Assembly: GCA_963787645.1 (NCBI GenBank)
Contig: CAWBDS010000013.1
Location: 381,261 to 445,260, forward strand
Direction: 5' to 3'
Source: Palsa-504 sp963787645
GTDB taxonomy: Bacteria > Actinomycetota > Actinomycetes > Streptosporangiales > Streptosporangiaceae
Length of the DNA stretch: 64,000 nt
The notes under the pieces are model-generated. The model was not told where the DNA came from and made no database searches. It saw only the letters and a program-made list of their open reading frames with translations. Each line of letters begins with the position of its first letter. Positions within the stretch are counted from its first letter, which is position 1. A program made the position numbers and the translations under genes. Below are positions 40,656 to 49,225 of the stretch, in pieces.

Positions 40656-41482
40656 ACCGGCTGCGGTTGGCCGGCCATCCGCTGCGGCCCGCCTGGTGGG
40701 CCAGCACCGGACGTGCCCTGTGGTACCTGCTCGCCTACCAGGTCATGGGCTGGCTGCTGTTCGGCGCGGCGCTGGCCGCGGTGACCACGGCCGCCGCCCT
40801 CTCGATCACCCTGGCCGGGATACCGCTACTGGTCGCGGCGGCCGGAATCATCCACGCCTGCGCGCAGTCCGAGCGCACCCGGCTGCGCGCCGCGTCCGGC
40901 GAGCCCGTCGAGCATCGCTACCGCGAGCCCGATGAAGCCCCCGCCGGCCTGCGCGCCCGGGCCCGCGCCTACTGGACGGACACGGCCACCTGGCGCGAGT
41001 TCGCCTACCTGGTGGGCATGTTCCTTCCATTGGCCATCCTCGGCTGCCTGGTGCTGGCCATCTGGCTCACCCTGGCCGCCGGGGTCACCCTGCCGCTGTG
41101 GTACTGGGCTCCGGTCAACCACTATCCGCACGGCCTGACCGTGCACGGCGTCCAGCTCGGCTACTTCCCTAACGGCCCCTCGGGCCACGGCGCGGTCGGC
41201 GTCTACGTCGACACGCTGCCCAAGGCGCTGCTCACCGCCCTGGTCTGCCTGCTCCTGCTGGTGCCGTTCAGCTACGTGCTGGCCCTGACCGCGCGTACGC
41301 ACGCCGCCGTCGCCCGGACCCTGCTCCGGACGCCGGAAGACCCGCTGGCACCGGCCAAGGGCCTGCTCCAGCGCCCCGGCCCGCTCCCGGCTCTTATCGG
41401 CCGAACGGACCGTCCTGGCAGCCCCACCCATGAGGGTCTAGCTCACGGGTGGGGCCAGGAAACGACCGCTCACATCGGATAG
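40652..41482 (+). CDS. Sensor-domain integral membrane protein without kinase
   Basis: A 276-residue protein matching the PF13796 sensor domain that normally precedes actinobacterial histidine kinases. Four helices are visible: WYLLAYQVMGWLLFGAALAA and SITLAGIPLLVAAAGIIHA near the N-terminus, then FAYLVGMFLPLAILGCLVLAIWLTLAAGV and ALLTALVCLLLLVPFSYVLALTA. Between the second pair is an extracytoplasmic loop (YWAPVNHYPHGLTVHG). No HisKA or HATPase domain follows, so it would need partners such as the coiled-coil protein encoded just before it. The last 20 codons cover a 13-bp hairpin. Confidence 0.85.
   Translation: MNRLRLAGHPLRPAWWASTGRALWYLLAYQVMGWLLFGAALAAVTTAAALSITLAGIPLLVAAAGIIHACAQSERTRLRAASGEPVEHRYREPDEAPAGLRARARAYWTDTATWREFAYLVGMFLPLAILGCLVLAIWLTLAAGVTLPLWYWAPVNHYPHGLTVHGVQLGYFPNGPSGHGAVGVYVDTLPKALLTALVCLLLLVPFSYVLALTARTHAAVARTLLRTPEDPLAPAKGLLQRPGPLPALIGRTDRPGSPTHEGLAHGWGQETTAHIG
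41421..41455 (+). terminator. Hairpin within the 3' end of the sensor-domain gene
   Basis: gccccaccc-a-tgag pairs with ctca-c-gggtggggc (one A/C mismatch) around a 7-base loop, ending 27 bases before the stop codon. It may attenuate read-through into the MMPL gene or simply reduce downstream translation. Confidence 0.4.
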
Positions 41483-41513
41483 CTGCTCAGTCCGCTCGCA
41501 ACAGAAAGAGGCC

Positions 41514-43778
41514 ATGATGCGCCAGTCGCTGTCTCAAGTATTGCCTGAATCAGGCGGGCGGAGTCAGAGCCCCGCCGAAACGGGGGCGCCCGCCCCGCCA
41601 CGTCGCGGACCGGTCGTCGAGCGGATCGCCGGGTGGAGCGTCCGGCACCGGAAAACAGCGGTGTTCGGCTGGCTCACGCTGGTCGCCGTGCTGTTCGTGG
41701 CCGCCCAGGCCCTGGGCAGCAAGAACCTGCCCAGCTATGATCCGGGCCAGGCGGGCCAGGCCGAGCGGGCCCTGCACCAGGCGGCGCCCGGCTACTACGG
41801 CTCGGCCTCCGAACAGGTGCTGATCCAGGCGCGGACGCCCGGCCGGACCTTCGCCCGCGACGCGGACCTGCGGCAGGTCGCGCAGCAGGTGGCGACCGCC
41901 TTGGCCGCCATGCCCAAGGACGCCGCGCACATCCAGTCGCCGCTCACCGGGGACACCCGGCGGCCGGGTGGCCAGCCGCTGGTGTCGGCGGACGGGCGCA
42001 GCGCGCTGGTCACGTTCGTCGTGCCCGGTAGCACCAGCGACCAGGATCAGGCCGTGGCGGCCGACCAGCGCGCGGTGGCCGCCGTGCAGGCCCGGCATCC
42101 GGACCTGCTGGTGGCCGAGGCCGGCGACGCGAGCATGAGCCGGGCGGTCGATGACTCTCTGGACTTCCGCCAGGCCGAGGCGACCTCGGTGCCGGTCACG
42201 CTGATCCTGCTGCTGGTGGTGTTCGGCGCCCTGGTCGCGGCGGGCATCCCGATCCTGCTCGCCGCCTCGGCGGTCATCGCCGCCCTGGCCGTGGTGACGA
42301 TCTCCAGTCACTGGCTGCCGGTAGGCGGTTCCACCGCCGAGGTGGTGCTGATCGTCGGGATGGCGGTCGGCGTCGACTACTCGCTGTTCTACCTGCGCCG
42401 GGAGCGGGAGGAACGCGCCCGGGGCCGGTCCTTCCCCGAGGCGCTGCGCATCGCGGCGGGCACGTCCGGGCGCTCGATCCTGGTGTCCGGTCTGACCGTC
42501 ATGATCGCCATGGGCGGGCTGTTCCTGACCGACATCGACCTGTTCACCGGCATCGCCCTCGGCACCATCGCGGTGGTCGGCATAGCGGTGGCCGGGTCGC
42601 TCACCGTGCTTCCGGCGCTGCTGTCCTGGCTGGGCCGGCGAGCCGACTGGGGCCGGATCCCGTTCCTGGGCCGCGGCCGGGCCGCCGCCCGCCCGTCCCG
42701 GCTGTGGGCCGCGCTGGTCCGCCGGGTGGTCGCGCACCCGGCCCGCTGGGGCGTCACGGCCGCGCTGGCCCTGCTCGCGCTGGCCGCGCCCGCGCTGGGC
42801 ATGCGGCTGGGGGAGCCGGCCGTGGACGTGCCGCCCGGCCAGCCGGTCATCGCGACCACGGCGGCGATCCAGCGGGCCTTCCCGCAGACCCCGTCGCCCG
42901 CCGAGGTCGTGGTCACGGGTCCGGGCGCCACCGGGCCGAAGGTCCTGGCCGCGGTCGCCGCGCTACAGGGGCGCGCAGCGGCCGCCGGCCCGATCCGCAC
43001 GCCGGTCACGGCCGCACCCGTCGGCCACGGGGCGTTGCTGATTGACGTCCCGCTGGCCGGTCACGGGTCGGACGCACTATCCGACCAGGCCTTGCTCACC
43101 CTGCGCAACCAGATCCTGCCCGCCACGCTGGGCCGGGTGCCCCAGATCAGCTACGCGGTGACCGGGGATACGGCCGGCGAGTACGACTTCACCCACCAGC
43201 TGCACGACCGAACCCCGGTGGTCCTGGGCGCGGTGGCCGCGCTGGCCTTCGTGCTGCTCATGATCGCGTTCCGGTCGGTCGGGATCTCCCTGGTCTCGGT
43301 GCTGCTCAACCTGCTGTCGGTCGGCGCCGCCTACGGGCTGATCACGCTGATCTTCCAGGACGGGCGGCTGCAGCACCTGCTGGGCTACACCTCGTTCGGC
43401 GGGATCATCTCCTGGGTACCGCTGTTCATGTTCGTGTTCCTGTTCGGGATCAGCATGGACTACCACGTGTTCATCCTGAGCCGGATCCGCGAGCTGTGGT
43501 CCCGGGGCGCGACCCCGCGGGAGGCGGTCGTGGACGGCATCGCCTCCAGTGCCGGCGTGGTGACCAGCGCCGCCCTGATCATGGTGGCGGTGTTCTCCAT
43601 CTTCGCCACCCTCTCGCTGGTCGACCTGAAGATCCTGGGTATCGGCACCGCGGCGGCGGTCCTCATCGATGCCACGGTGGTGCGCGGCATCCTGGTCCCC
43701 GCCGCCTTGACCCTGCTGGGCGACCGGGCCTGGCCCGGCCGGCGCACGGGGCGCCCGCGGCGCGCGCTGCCCGGCTAG
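41514..43778 (+). CDS. MMPL/RND-family transporter
   Basis: A 754-residue inner-membrane exporter with the duplicated RND layout: a first helix (KTAVFGWLTLVAVLFVAAQALG), a large periplasmic-side loop to about 200, five helices (VPVTLILLLVVFGALVAAG onward), the motif VGMAVGVDYSLFYLRREREE that carries the proton-relay Asp-Tyr pair, and the same order again with GISMDYHVFILSRIRE in the second half. MMPL proteins export lipids or drugs using the proton gradient. It starts 31 bases after the sensor-domain gene, so it may be the output of that operon, but the divergent ArsR regulator is nearer in function. ATG 41514 has GAGG upstream. Confidence 0.94.
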   Translation: MMRQSLSQVLPESGGRSQSPAETGAPAPPRRGPVVERIAGWSVRHRKTAVFGWLTLVAVLFVAAQALGSKNLPSYDPGQAGQAERALHQAAPGYYGSASEQVLIQARTPGRTFARDADLRQVAQQVATALAAMPKDAAHIQSPLTGDTRRPGGQPLVSADGRSALVTFVVPGSTSDQDQAVAADQRAVAAVQARHPDLLVAEAGDASMSRAVDDSLDFRQAEATSVPVTLILLLVVFGALVAAGIPILLAASAVIAALAVVTISSHWLPVGGSTAEVVLIVGMAVGVDYSLFYLRREREERARGRSFPEALRIAAGTSGRSILVSGLTVMIAMGGLFLTDIDLFTGIALGTIAVVGIAVAGSLTVLPALLSWLGRRADWGRIPFLGRGRAAARPSRLWAALVRRVVAHPARWGVTAALALLALAAPALGMRLGEPAVDVPPGQPVIATTAAIQRAFPQTPSPAEVVVTGPGATGPKVLAAVAALQGRAAAAGPIRTPVTAAPVGHGALLIDVPLAGHGSDALSDQALLTLRNQILPATLGRVPQISYAVTGDTAGEYDFTHQLHDRTPVVLGAVAALAFVLLMIAFRSVGISLVSVLLNLLSVGAAYGLITLIFQDGRLQHLLGYTSFGGIISWVPLFMFVFLFGISMDYHVFILSRIRELWSRGATPREAVVDGIASSAGVVTSAALIMVAVFSIFATLSLVDLKILGIGTAAAVLIDATVVRGILVPAALTLLGDRAWPGRRTGRPRRALPG

Positions 43779-43787
43779 GCGCGGACC

Positions 43788-44798
43788 TCAGGCCCTCCCG
43801 TCGGCGGCCACCAGGGCGTCGCCGACGGGAGTGCGCCGGTACAGGACCGAACGACCGGACCGGGCCCGGCTGATCAGGCCCGCCTCGCGCAGCACGACCA
43901 GATGATCGCCGATGGCTCCGAGCGACTGGCTCAGCGTGGCCACCAGCTGGGTGGTACTGGCCGGCTCCTCCAGCGCGACCAAGATGGCGGCGCGCGAGGA
44001 GCCAAGCAGCCGGTCGAGCGCGGTGCCCGCCGCGGCTGGCCCGGACCGCACCCGGCCGGGCCGCTCCCACAGCGCGGCCACCCCGCGCGCCGGGTAGATC
44101 AGGGCCGGCGGCCAGGGCGGGTCCAGGCCCAGGGCGAGCTTCGGCCAGATGAACACCGACGGCACGAACAGCAGCCCCCGCCCGCCCAGCGCGGCGTCCT
44201 GCTCGTAGGCCATCCGGCTGAGCACGATCTGGCCGTGTTCCCAGGCCAGCTCCGGATGCAGATCGCCCAGCGCGGCGGCCCAGCCCCGGGAGGTCAGCTG
44301 CCCGGCCCGGTACACCACGTCGCGTTCCAGGATGGCCCGCAGCGTGGGCCACTCCGGCTCGAGCAGCGCCTGCCAGGCGGACGTCAGCACGTCGGCCACG
44401 TACTCGGTTACCCGGTCACCGGTCAAGATGCGCTCGATCCGCGGGTCGACCCGCTCCTGACGTCGCAGCGCCGCGCGGACCTCCCGGTGAGCTTGCTCGA
44501 TCGCAGTCGACCGGACCTGGTCGAGCAGGTCGCCGATGGTGGCCGACACCCCCGTCGGGACGGGCGTCAGGAAGTCCGCGCCATAGCCCGGCGGCAGCAA
44601 CGCGAGGATCACGCCGATGTCCGCCTCGCGGGCCAGCGCCTGATACCGGTCGCGGGCCCGGGTCAGCCAGGGACGCAACACGGACGCGTCGGGTGGCTTG
44701 GCCAGCAGCCGCAGCGCGTGGCTCAGTTCCCACAGTGGTGAGACCGCGAACCGGCTCCTGGTCAGGTCCTCGTTGTCCACGTCGATCCGCAGCGTCAC
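43788..44798 (-). CDS. DUF5937-type ArsR regulator
   Basis: A 336-residue regulator with an N-terminal domain of about 230 residues (DUF5937: MTLRIDVDNEDLTRSRFAVSPLWELSHALRLL and FVPSVFIWPKLALGLDPPWPPALIYPARG are characteristic) and a C-terminal ArsR winged helix (LLGSSRAAILVALEEPASTTQLVATLSQSLGAIGDHLVVLREAGLISRARSGRSVLYRRT). The HTH Ser-Leu-Gly-Ala-Ile-Gly-Asp-His-Leu helix is canonical for this group. It is divergent from an MFS gene, with a perfect operator between. These pairs usually repress the neighbouring exporter until a ligand binds. Its 3' end forms a cccgtcggcg hairpin across the stop. Confidence 0.93.
   Translation of the reverse strand: MTLRIDVDNEDLTRSRFAVSPLWELSHALRLLAKPPDASVLRPWLTRARDRYQALAREADIGVILALLPPGYGADFLTPVPTGVSATIGDLLDQVRSTAIEQAHREVRAALRRQERVDPRIERILTGDRVTEYVADVLTSAWQALLEPEWPTLRAILERDVVYRAGQLTSRGWAAALGDLHPELAWEHGQIVLSRMAYEQDAALGGRGLLFVPSVFIWPKLALGLDPPWPPALIYPARGVAALWERPGRVRSGPAAAGTALDRLLGSSRAAILVALEEPASTTQLVATLSQSLGAIGDHLVVLREAGLISRARSGRSVLYRRTPVGDALVAADGRA
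43797..43829. terminator. Hairpin over the 3' end of the DUF5937 regulator gene
   Basis: cccgtcggcg (43797-43806) and cgccgacggg (43820-43829) form a 10-bp stem inside the last codons of the regulator, between it and the MMPL stop at 43778. No T-run, so only a weak terminator candidate. Confidence 0.35.
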
Positions 44799-44805
44799 CG
44801 CCCTG

Positions 44806-44829
44806 ATCTTTCGTCCTGTGACGAAAGAT
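44806..44829. promoter_or_regulatory. Perfect operator between the DUF5937 regulator and the MFS gene
   Basis: atctttcgtc (44806-44815) and gacgaaagat (44820-44829) are exact reverse complements around ctgt. It lies 8 bases before the regulator ATG on one side and 36 bases before the MFS ATG on the other, an ideal site for a divergent ArsR dimer. Confidence 0.85.
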
Positions 44830-44864
44830 TACTCCGCGGACCGCCCGCCGCGCACCCTGGGCCT

Positions 44865-46185
44865 ATGACCGCTGCCACGAGTCGCTCCCGCCGGAGCCCG
44901 GCCCCGGCGGCCGTGCCCGCCACCTACCGGTCGGTGTTCGCGGCCGTGGAGTTCCGCGTGCTGTTCGCCACGCTGCTGATGTTCGTGCTCGGCTTCGAGT
45001 TCGAGATCCTCGGCCTGTCGGTGCTGGTCTATGCCCAGAACCCGGTCCGCGTTCTGGACCGCGCTCGCGTTCAGCATGGGCTTTGCCCCCCAGGCGCTGG
45101 GCGGCGCGCTGTTCACCGCGCTGGCCGACCGGCTGCCGCCGCGGCTGGTGATCGCGGCCGGCCTGCTGACCCGGGCCGTCCCTGGGCTGGTCATCGGACT
45201 GTGGCCGGGCCTGCCGGTTCCGGCCATGCTGGCTCTGGTCGCCGCCGTGGCCACCGTCACCCCGGTATTTACCGCCGCGAACTCCGCCGTGCTGCCCGAC
45301 GTGCTGAACGGGGACCGCTACGTGCTGGGCCGTTCGGTGTTCAGCGTGACCGGCTCGGCCACCCAGATCATCGGCCTGGGTCTGGGCGGCGCGATCCTGG
45401 CCGCGCTGCCCGCCCGCCGGCTGCTGCTGGCCGCGGGCCTGTCCCTGCTGGCCGCCGCGCTCGTCGCCCGGCTCGGCCTGCGGCCCCGGCCCGCCCGCTC
45501 GGACGCCCCAGCCGGCCCGGCCCGGCGCGGGGTCATGCGCGCCACCATGTCCGGCAACCGGCAACTGCTCGCGGACCGGACCGTACGCGGCCTGCTGCTC
45601 GCGCAGTGGCTGCCCGCCTGGCTGGTCACCGGGGCCGAATCCCTGATCGTGCCCTACGCCGGGTCGCTGGGCCTGCCGGCCAGCGCGGCCAGCCCGTTGC
45701 TGGCGGCCACCCCAGCTGGGATGCTGCTCGGTGACGTGATCGTCGGCCGCTTCTGCCGGCCGCCCGTGCGCCGGCGGCTGGCCTTCCCGCTCGCGGTGGC
45801 CATGGGCGTGCCGCTGCTCGCGCTCGCCTTCCGCCCGCCGTTGCCGCTGGCCGGGCTGATCATGTTCGGGTGCGGCGTCGGCTTCGCCTACGCGCTGGGC
45901 ATCCAGCAGGCCTTCCTGGACAGCCTGCCGGCCCGGCTGCGAGGCCAGGCGTTCGGCCTGAACTCCACCGGGATGATGACCGGACAGGGCCTAGTCCCGC
46001 CGGTCGCGGGCGGGTTGGCCCTGGCCTTCGGCGCCGGAGGCGCGATGGCTGCCGCGGGCGCGGCCACGGTGCTCGCCGCTCTGCTCCTGCGCGCCCCCCT
46101 CACCGGCCGGGCTGGTTCACCGGCCCAGGTAGGCGCCGCCGTTGACGTGGATGACCTGCCCGGTCAGGTGCCCGGCCGCGGGTGA
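44865..46185 (+). pseudogene. MFS transporter with a frameshift near its 5' end
   Basis: From ATG 44865 the frame gives YRSVFAAVEFRVLFATLLMFVLG..LGLSVLVYAQ and then loses similarity. From 45031 another frame continues RSAFWTALAFSMGFAPQALGGALF, TRAVPGLVIGLW and on to AFGLNSTGMMTGQGLVPPVAGGLAL, completing a 12-helix major-facilitator transporter of about 430 residues. Deleting one A at 45039-45040 (cagaaccc) fuses them as VYAQTRSAFWTALAFS, exactly as expected. I annotate the whole span. It is divergent from a DUF5937 regulator that presumably controls it, and its 3' end overlaps the convergent SDR by 69 bases. Confidence 0.8.
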
Positions 46186-46860
46186 GGCGAGGAACATGAT
46201 CGTCGCGGCCACGTCCGCCGTGGTTCCGGCCCGGCCGGTGCGGGTCTGCGCGACCAGGTGCTCGCGCCGCGCGTCGGTCAGGCCGTCCCGGAAGAATTCG
46301 CTGCCCACGGTCAGGCCTGGAGACACCACGTTCGCCGTGATGCCGCGCGGCCCCAGTTCGGTCGCGACGTCCGCGGTCCAGGCCTCCACGGCCGCCTTGG
46401 CCGCGCCGTACGAACCGGCGCCGCGGCGCGCGGCGATCGAGCTGACCGAGATGATCCTCGCGTCCGGCGCGAGCCGGGGCATGAGCGCGGCGGTGACCAG
46501 GACTGCGGACAGCAGGTTAGCGTCGAGGTTGGCCTGCCACGCTGCGGCCAGCCCGGCCAGGTCACCGGCCCGGACCGGTTCCCGGTCGAAGTCGGTATTG
46601 CCCCCGGCGTTGTTGACCAGCACGTCGACGCGGGCCGGCAGCAGTTCCAGCGCCGCCAGGACCGCCGCCGGATCGCTGGCGTCAAAGCAGGCGTACCCTG
46701 CGGCCCCGCCCGCCCCGGCGGTCACCAACCGGTCGACCGCTTCCTTCAGGACGTGCTCCCGCCGGCCGGTGACCGTCACGCTGTCTCCCGCCCGCACGAA
46801 CTCGCCGGCCACCGCCAGCCCGATCCCGGTCCCGCCCCCGGTCACCACGACCTGGCGCAT
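46117..46860 (-). CDS. SDR-family oxidoreductase
   Basis: A 247-residue classical short-chain dehydrogenase. VVVTGGGTGIGLAVAGEF is the cofactor loop, CFDASDPAAV the acidic turn, LVNNAGGNTDF the NAG motif, ISVSSIAARRG the catalytic Ser and YGAAKAAVEAW the Tyr-Lys pair. VSPGLTVGSEFF and the C-terminal HLTGQVIHVNGGAYLG agree with a FabG-like quaternary fold and an NADP(H) preference. The substrate is unknown. It converges on the MFS gene with an overlap; 199 bases separate it from the next gene on the same strand. Confidence 0.93.
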   Translation of the reverse strand: MRQVVVTGGGTGIGLAVAGEFVRAGDSVTVTGRREHVLKEAVDRLVTAGAGGAAGYACFDASDPAAVLAALELLPARVDVLVNNAGGNTDFDREPVRAGDLAGLAAAWQANLDANLLSAVLVTAALMPRLAPDARIISVSSIAARRGAGSYGAAKAAVEAWTADVATELGPRGITANVVSPGLTVGSEFFRDGLTDARREHLVAQTRTGRAGTTADVAATIMFLASPAAGHLTGQVIHVNGGAYLGR

Positions 46861-47059
46861 AATCAGCTCCTTCCGCCGAAACTGGTCCTCCTGGCTACCT
46901 TGCCCGGCCGACCCCAGGACATTCCGGTGTATCGCCGTCGCCTGCCCGTACCGAGACCGCCGGACCGCATACCCCGCGTGGCGCGCCGGACAAGCATCGC
47001 CAGCGGGACATTATTCATCTATTGCCACACCGGCGAGAGGGCGAGGTCATGGACGATGC

Positions 47060-48637
47060 CTATGACGTGTTGTCCGCGCGCTGGCTGTGCAGACCGCGCC
47101 GCCGCCGCTGGACAAGTCCGCGCTGCAAAAGGCCATCGGCCGCCGCGCGCTGACCCCGGCCACCCCGAACTAAGCGGCGGGCCGCGCCGTAGCCCAGCAG
47201 CGCGGCGATGGTCAGCGCGCTGCGCGGCGCGTAGGCGATCCGCCACAGCCCGCCGTGGGCGGCCGCGTGCGCCTCGTCCTGCCAGGGATACGCCTGGGCC
47301 GGGCCGCCGGCCTGCAGGTCATGCACGAGCAGGGCGGCCATCAGCGTCTGGGTGGTGGCGGGCTCGAACACCTCCACGCCGAACCGGGGCGCGCCGATGT
47401 AGGCCGCGGCCAGCGCCCGGTTCTTCAGCACCGACCGGGTGCGGGTCGGCGGAGCCACGTTCATCGACACCGGCGTTCCGGTATCGCGGGCTACCGTCGC
47501 GCGCCAGCGGTGGATCCGCTTGGCCAGGGCGTAGTTGGGTCCCTGCTGCGGGATCAGGCTGTCGCAGATGCCGGGGTCGGCGCCGGGCGGATAGGCGCGG
47601 CGCAGCATCCGCCCGGCGGACAGCGCGCGCAACGGCCAGCTGCCGAGCTTGGCCGCGGGGGACCGGGCCGCGTAGGCCCGGGCCGACTGCGCGACCGCGT
47701 CGGCCGGGACCGCGAACACGTCGGTCGGCGTGGCCAGGAACGCGAGCGCAACGTCGTCCCGCACGGCGCCCACGCGTACGGTCAGCGCGTCGACCGCGCT
47801 GGCCAGCAGCACGTTGGCCGCGCCGTCGGCGTAGACGTAGTTGCCCAGCACCAGCGGGCCGTCGACGGCGGCCAGCCAGTCGGCCACGCCCGCGATGTCC
47901 TCGGTGAGGTTCAGCCCGGCCCGCTGCGCCAGGTCGGCGTCGCCCGCGGCGGCGGGCACCAGCAGGGTCCCCGCGCCGCGCCTGGCCTCGGCCAGCACCC
48001 GCTGCCAGATATCCGGCCGGGGCAGGTCCACCCCGATCACCCGCACGCCCCAGCTCAGCAGCACCGGCAGCGGCCCGATCTCGGCGCCCGCGCCGAGCAC
48101 CACCACGGTCCGGCCCGGCACGGCCAGCCAGTCGGGCCGCGCCGCTACCGCCCGCACGGCGTCCGCGCACGACGGTTCGATGACCCCGCCGCTCACCCAC
48201 GCCTCGAGCTGGCGCGCCAGCGCGTCGCCACGCAGCCGCTCCCCGCGGTAGGGCACCGACAGCTCCCGCTCGGCCGGTCCCGTGCCCGTCACCGTGACCG
48301 TGGCCAGCCCGCCCCGCGCGGGCGCGTCGGCCAGCTGGTCAAGCGCGGCTTCCGCACCGTCGCGGCCGGTGACCCGCATCCGCCCGTGCAGTGAGGCCAG
48401 CCCGTCCCGGGCCATCGATACGGCGGCGGACCGGGCCCCCAGCCCCGCCTGCACCAGCGCACGGAAGTGCGCCGGGTAACCCGTGCGCCAGTTGGCCTCC
48501 CGCTCGGCGGCGCCAGCCCCGGCCGCATCGACCCCGCGCAGCGCGTCGGCGACCACGGCCCGGCCCAGCGCCGAGGTGCTCCGGCGCCCGTCGGCCGCTA
48601 CCGGGAACGCCACCGTGCCCGGTTCGCCGCGGTTCAT
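47060..48637 (-). CDS. Rossmann-fold protein of unknown function
   Basis: A 525-residue protein I do not recognise. The middle holds a clear nucleotide-binding unit: TVVVLGAGAEIGPLPVLLSWGVRVIGVDLPRP, resembling an NAD(P)- or SAM-binding strand-loop-helix with GxGxxG. Residues 1-180 are Ala/Arg-rich and begin MNRGEPGTVAFPVAADGRRSTS; the C-terminal part has CDSLIPQQGPNYALAKRIHRWRATVARD, a motif (YxxxK) that may place an SDR-like catalytic pair in an unusual context. The final 35 residues (GGRGQRAAADGLLQRGLVQRRRRG) look out-of-frame or degenerate. ATG 48637 is the first plausible start; the frame extends to 48694 without support. Confidence 0.65.
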   Translation of the reverse strand: MNRGEPGTVAFPVAADGRRSTSALGRAVVADALRGVDAAGAGAAEREANWRTGYPAHFRALVQAGLGARSAAVSMARDGLASLHGRMRVTGRDGAEAALDQLADAPARGGLATVTVTGTGPAERELSVPYRGERLRGDALARQLEAWVSGGVIEPSCADAVRAVAARPDWLAVPGRTVVVLGAGAEIGPLPVLLSWGVRVIGVDLPRPDIWQRVLAEARRGAGTLLVPAAAGDADLAQRAGLNLTEDIAGVADWLAAVDGPLVLGNYVYADGAANVLLASAVDALTVRVGAVRDDVALAFLATPTDVFAVPADAVAQSARAYAARSPAAKLGSWPLRALSAGRMLRRAYPPGADPGICDSLIPQQGPNYALAKRIHRWRATVARDTGTPVSMNVAPPTRTRSVLKNRALAAAYIGAPRFGVEVFEPATTQTLMAALLVHDLQAGGPAQAYPWQDEAHAAAHGGLWRIAYAPRSALTIAALLGYGAARRLVRGGRGQRAAADGLLQRGLVQRRRRGLHSQRADNTS

Positions 48638-48937
48638 CACCAGATCATCATGTCGGACCGCGGCGGTCTGGACCACTGCCGGCGCACGAGCCACGGTTCG
48701 TTCGGGATCAAAGATCTTTTAGCCGAACGGGCCGTGCTGCACGCCTCCGGTCCCCTTCCAGCCGCCCGGCTGGGACCGGGTCGTCCGGTTCTGAGCCGGG
48801 CCCCCGCACCCGCCGGCTCAAGTCCAGATGACCCGCGCCCGCCGCTGGCCCCCGTCAGCCCACCTCAGCCGGTCGCGGTGGCGACCATATGCGCGCTTTG
48901 TGTGGTTTGTGTGGAGAACGTGGGCTCCCGAGGTCGG
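48638..48937. other. 300-base intergenic region
   Basis: Between the start of the Rossmann gene and the end of the 35-residue ORF. It holds no credible gene; the AT-rich block caaagatcttttagccg (48710-48726) is the only promoter-like feature. Confidence 0.5.
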
Positions 48938-49045
48938 TCATCGGCGCCGACCCCGCCGGACCACCAGCAGGCGCAGTCCGATGGCGATCAGCCCCGCCGC
49001 GAAGACCAGCCAGGGAACCAGAATCAGCAGGCTGGTCGCCGTCAC
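48938..49045 (-). CDS. 35-residue single-pass membrane protein
   Basis: From GTG 49045 to TGA 48938: TATSLLILVPWLVFAAGLIAIGLRLLVVRRGRRR. One transmembrane helix is followed by a positively charged tail, so the C-terminus should face the cytoplasm. It has a strong ribosome site, GGAAGGAGG, 7 bases before the start, which argues for real translation. I do not recognise a family; regulatory transmembrane micropeptides look like this. It is divergent from the response-regulator remnant that starts at 49226. Confidence 0.6.
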   Translation of the reverse strand: MTATSLLILVPWLVFAAGLIAIGLRLLVVRRGRRR

Positions 49046-49225
49046 GTGGGCCTCCTTCCCGCGTCGTATCCTCGGTCCCTCCCGTGCTGTTAGGACACCG
49101 GATGGCGGCGCACGGCGGGTGAAGCCGCTGTGATGTTCACGTGGAGGCGCGGCGGGGCTCGCCCGGCAGGCCCCGGGCGGGAATCATGGAGTGATCGGCA
49201 CGGCGGACAGGCGGGGTGAGCAGGG

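Noticed and set aside
47086..47173. Short plus-strand frame ending KAIGRRALTPATPN with protein-like composition
   Set aside because: No start or domain; an in-frame stop lies just upstream, so no gene can be supported.
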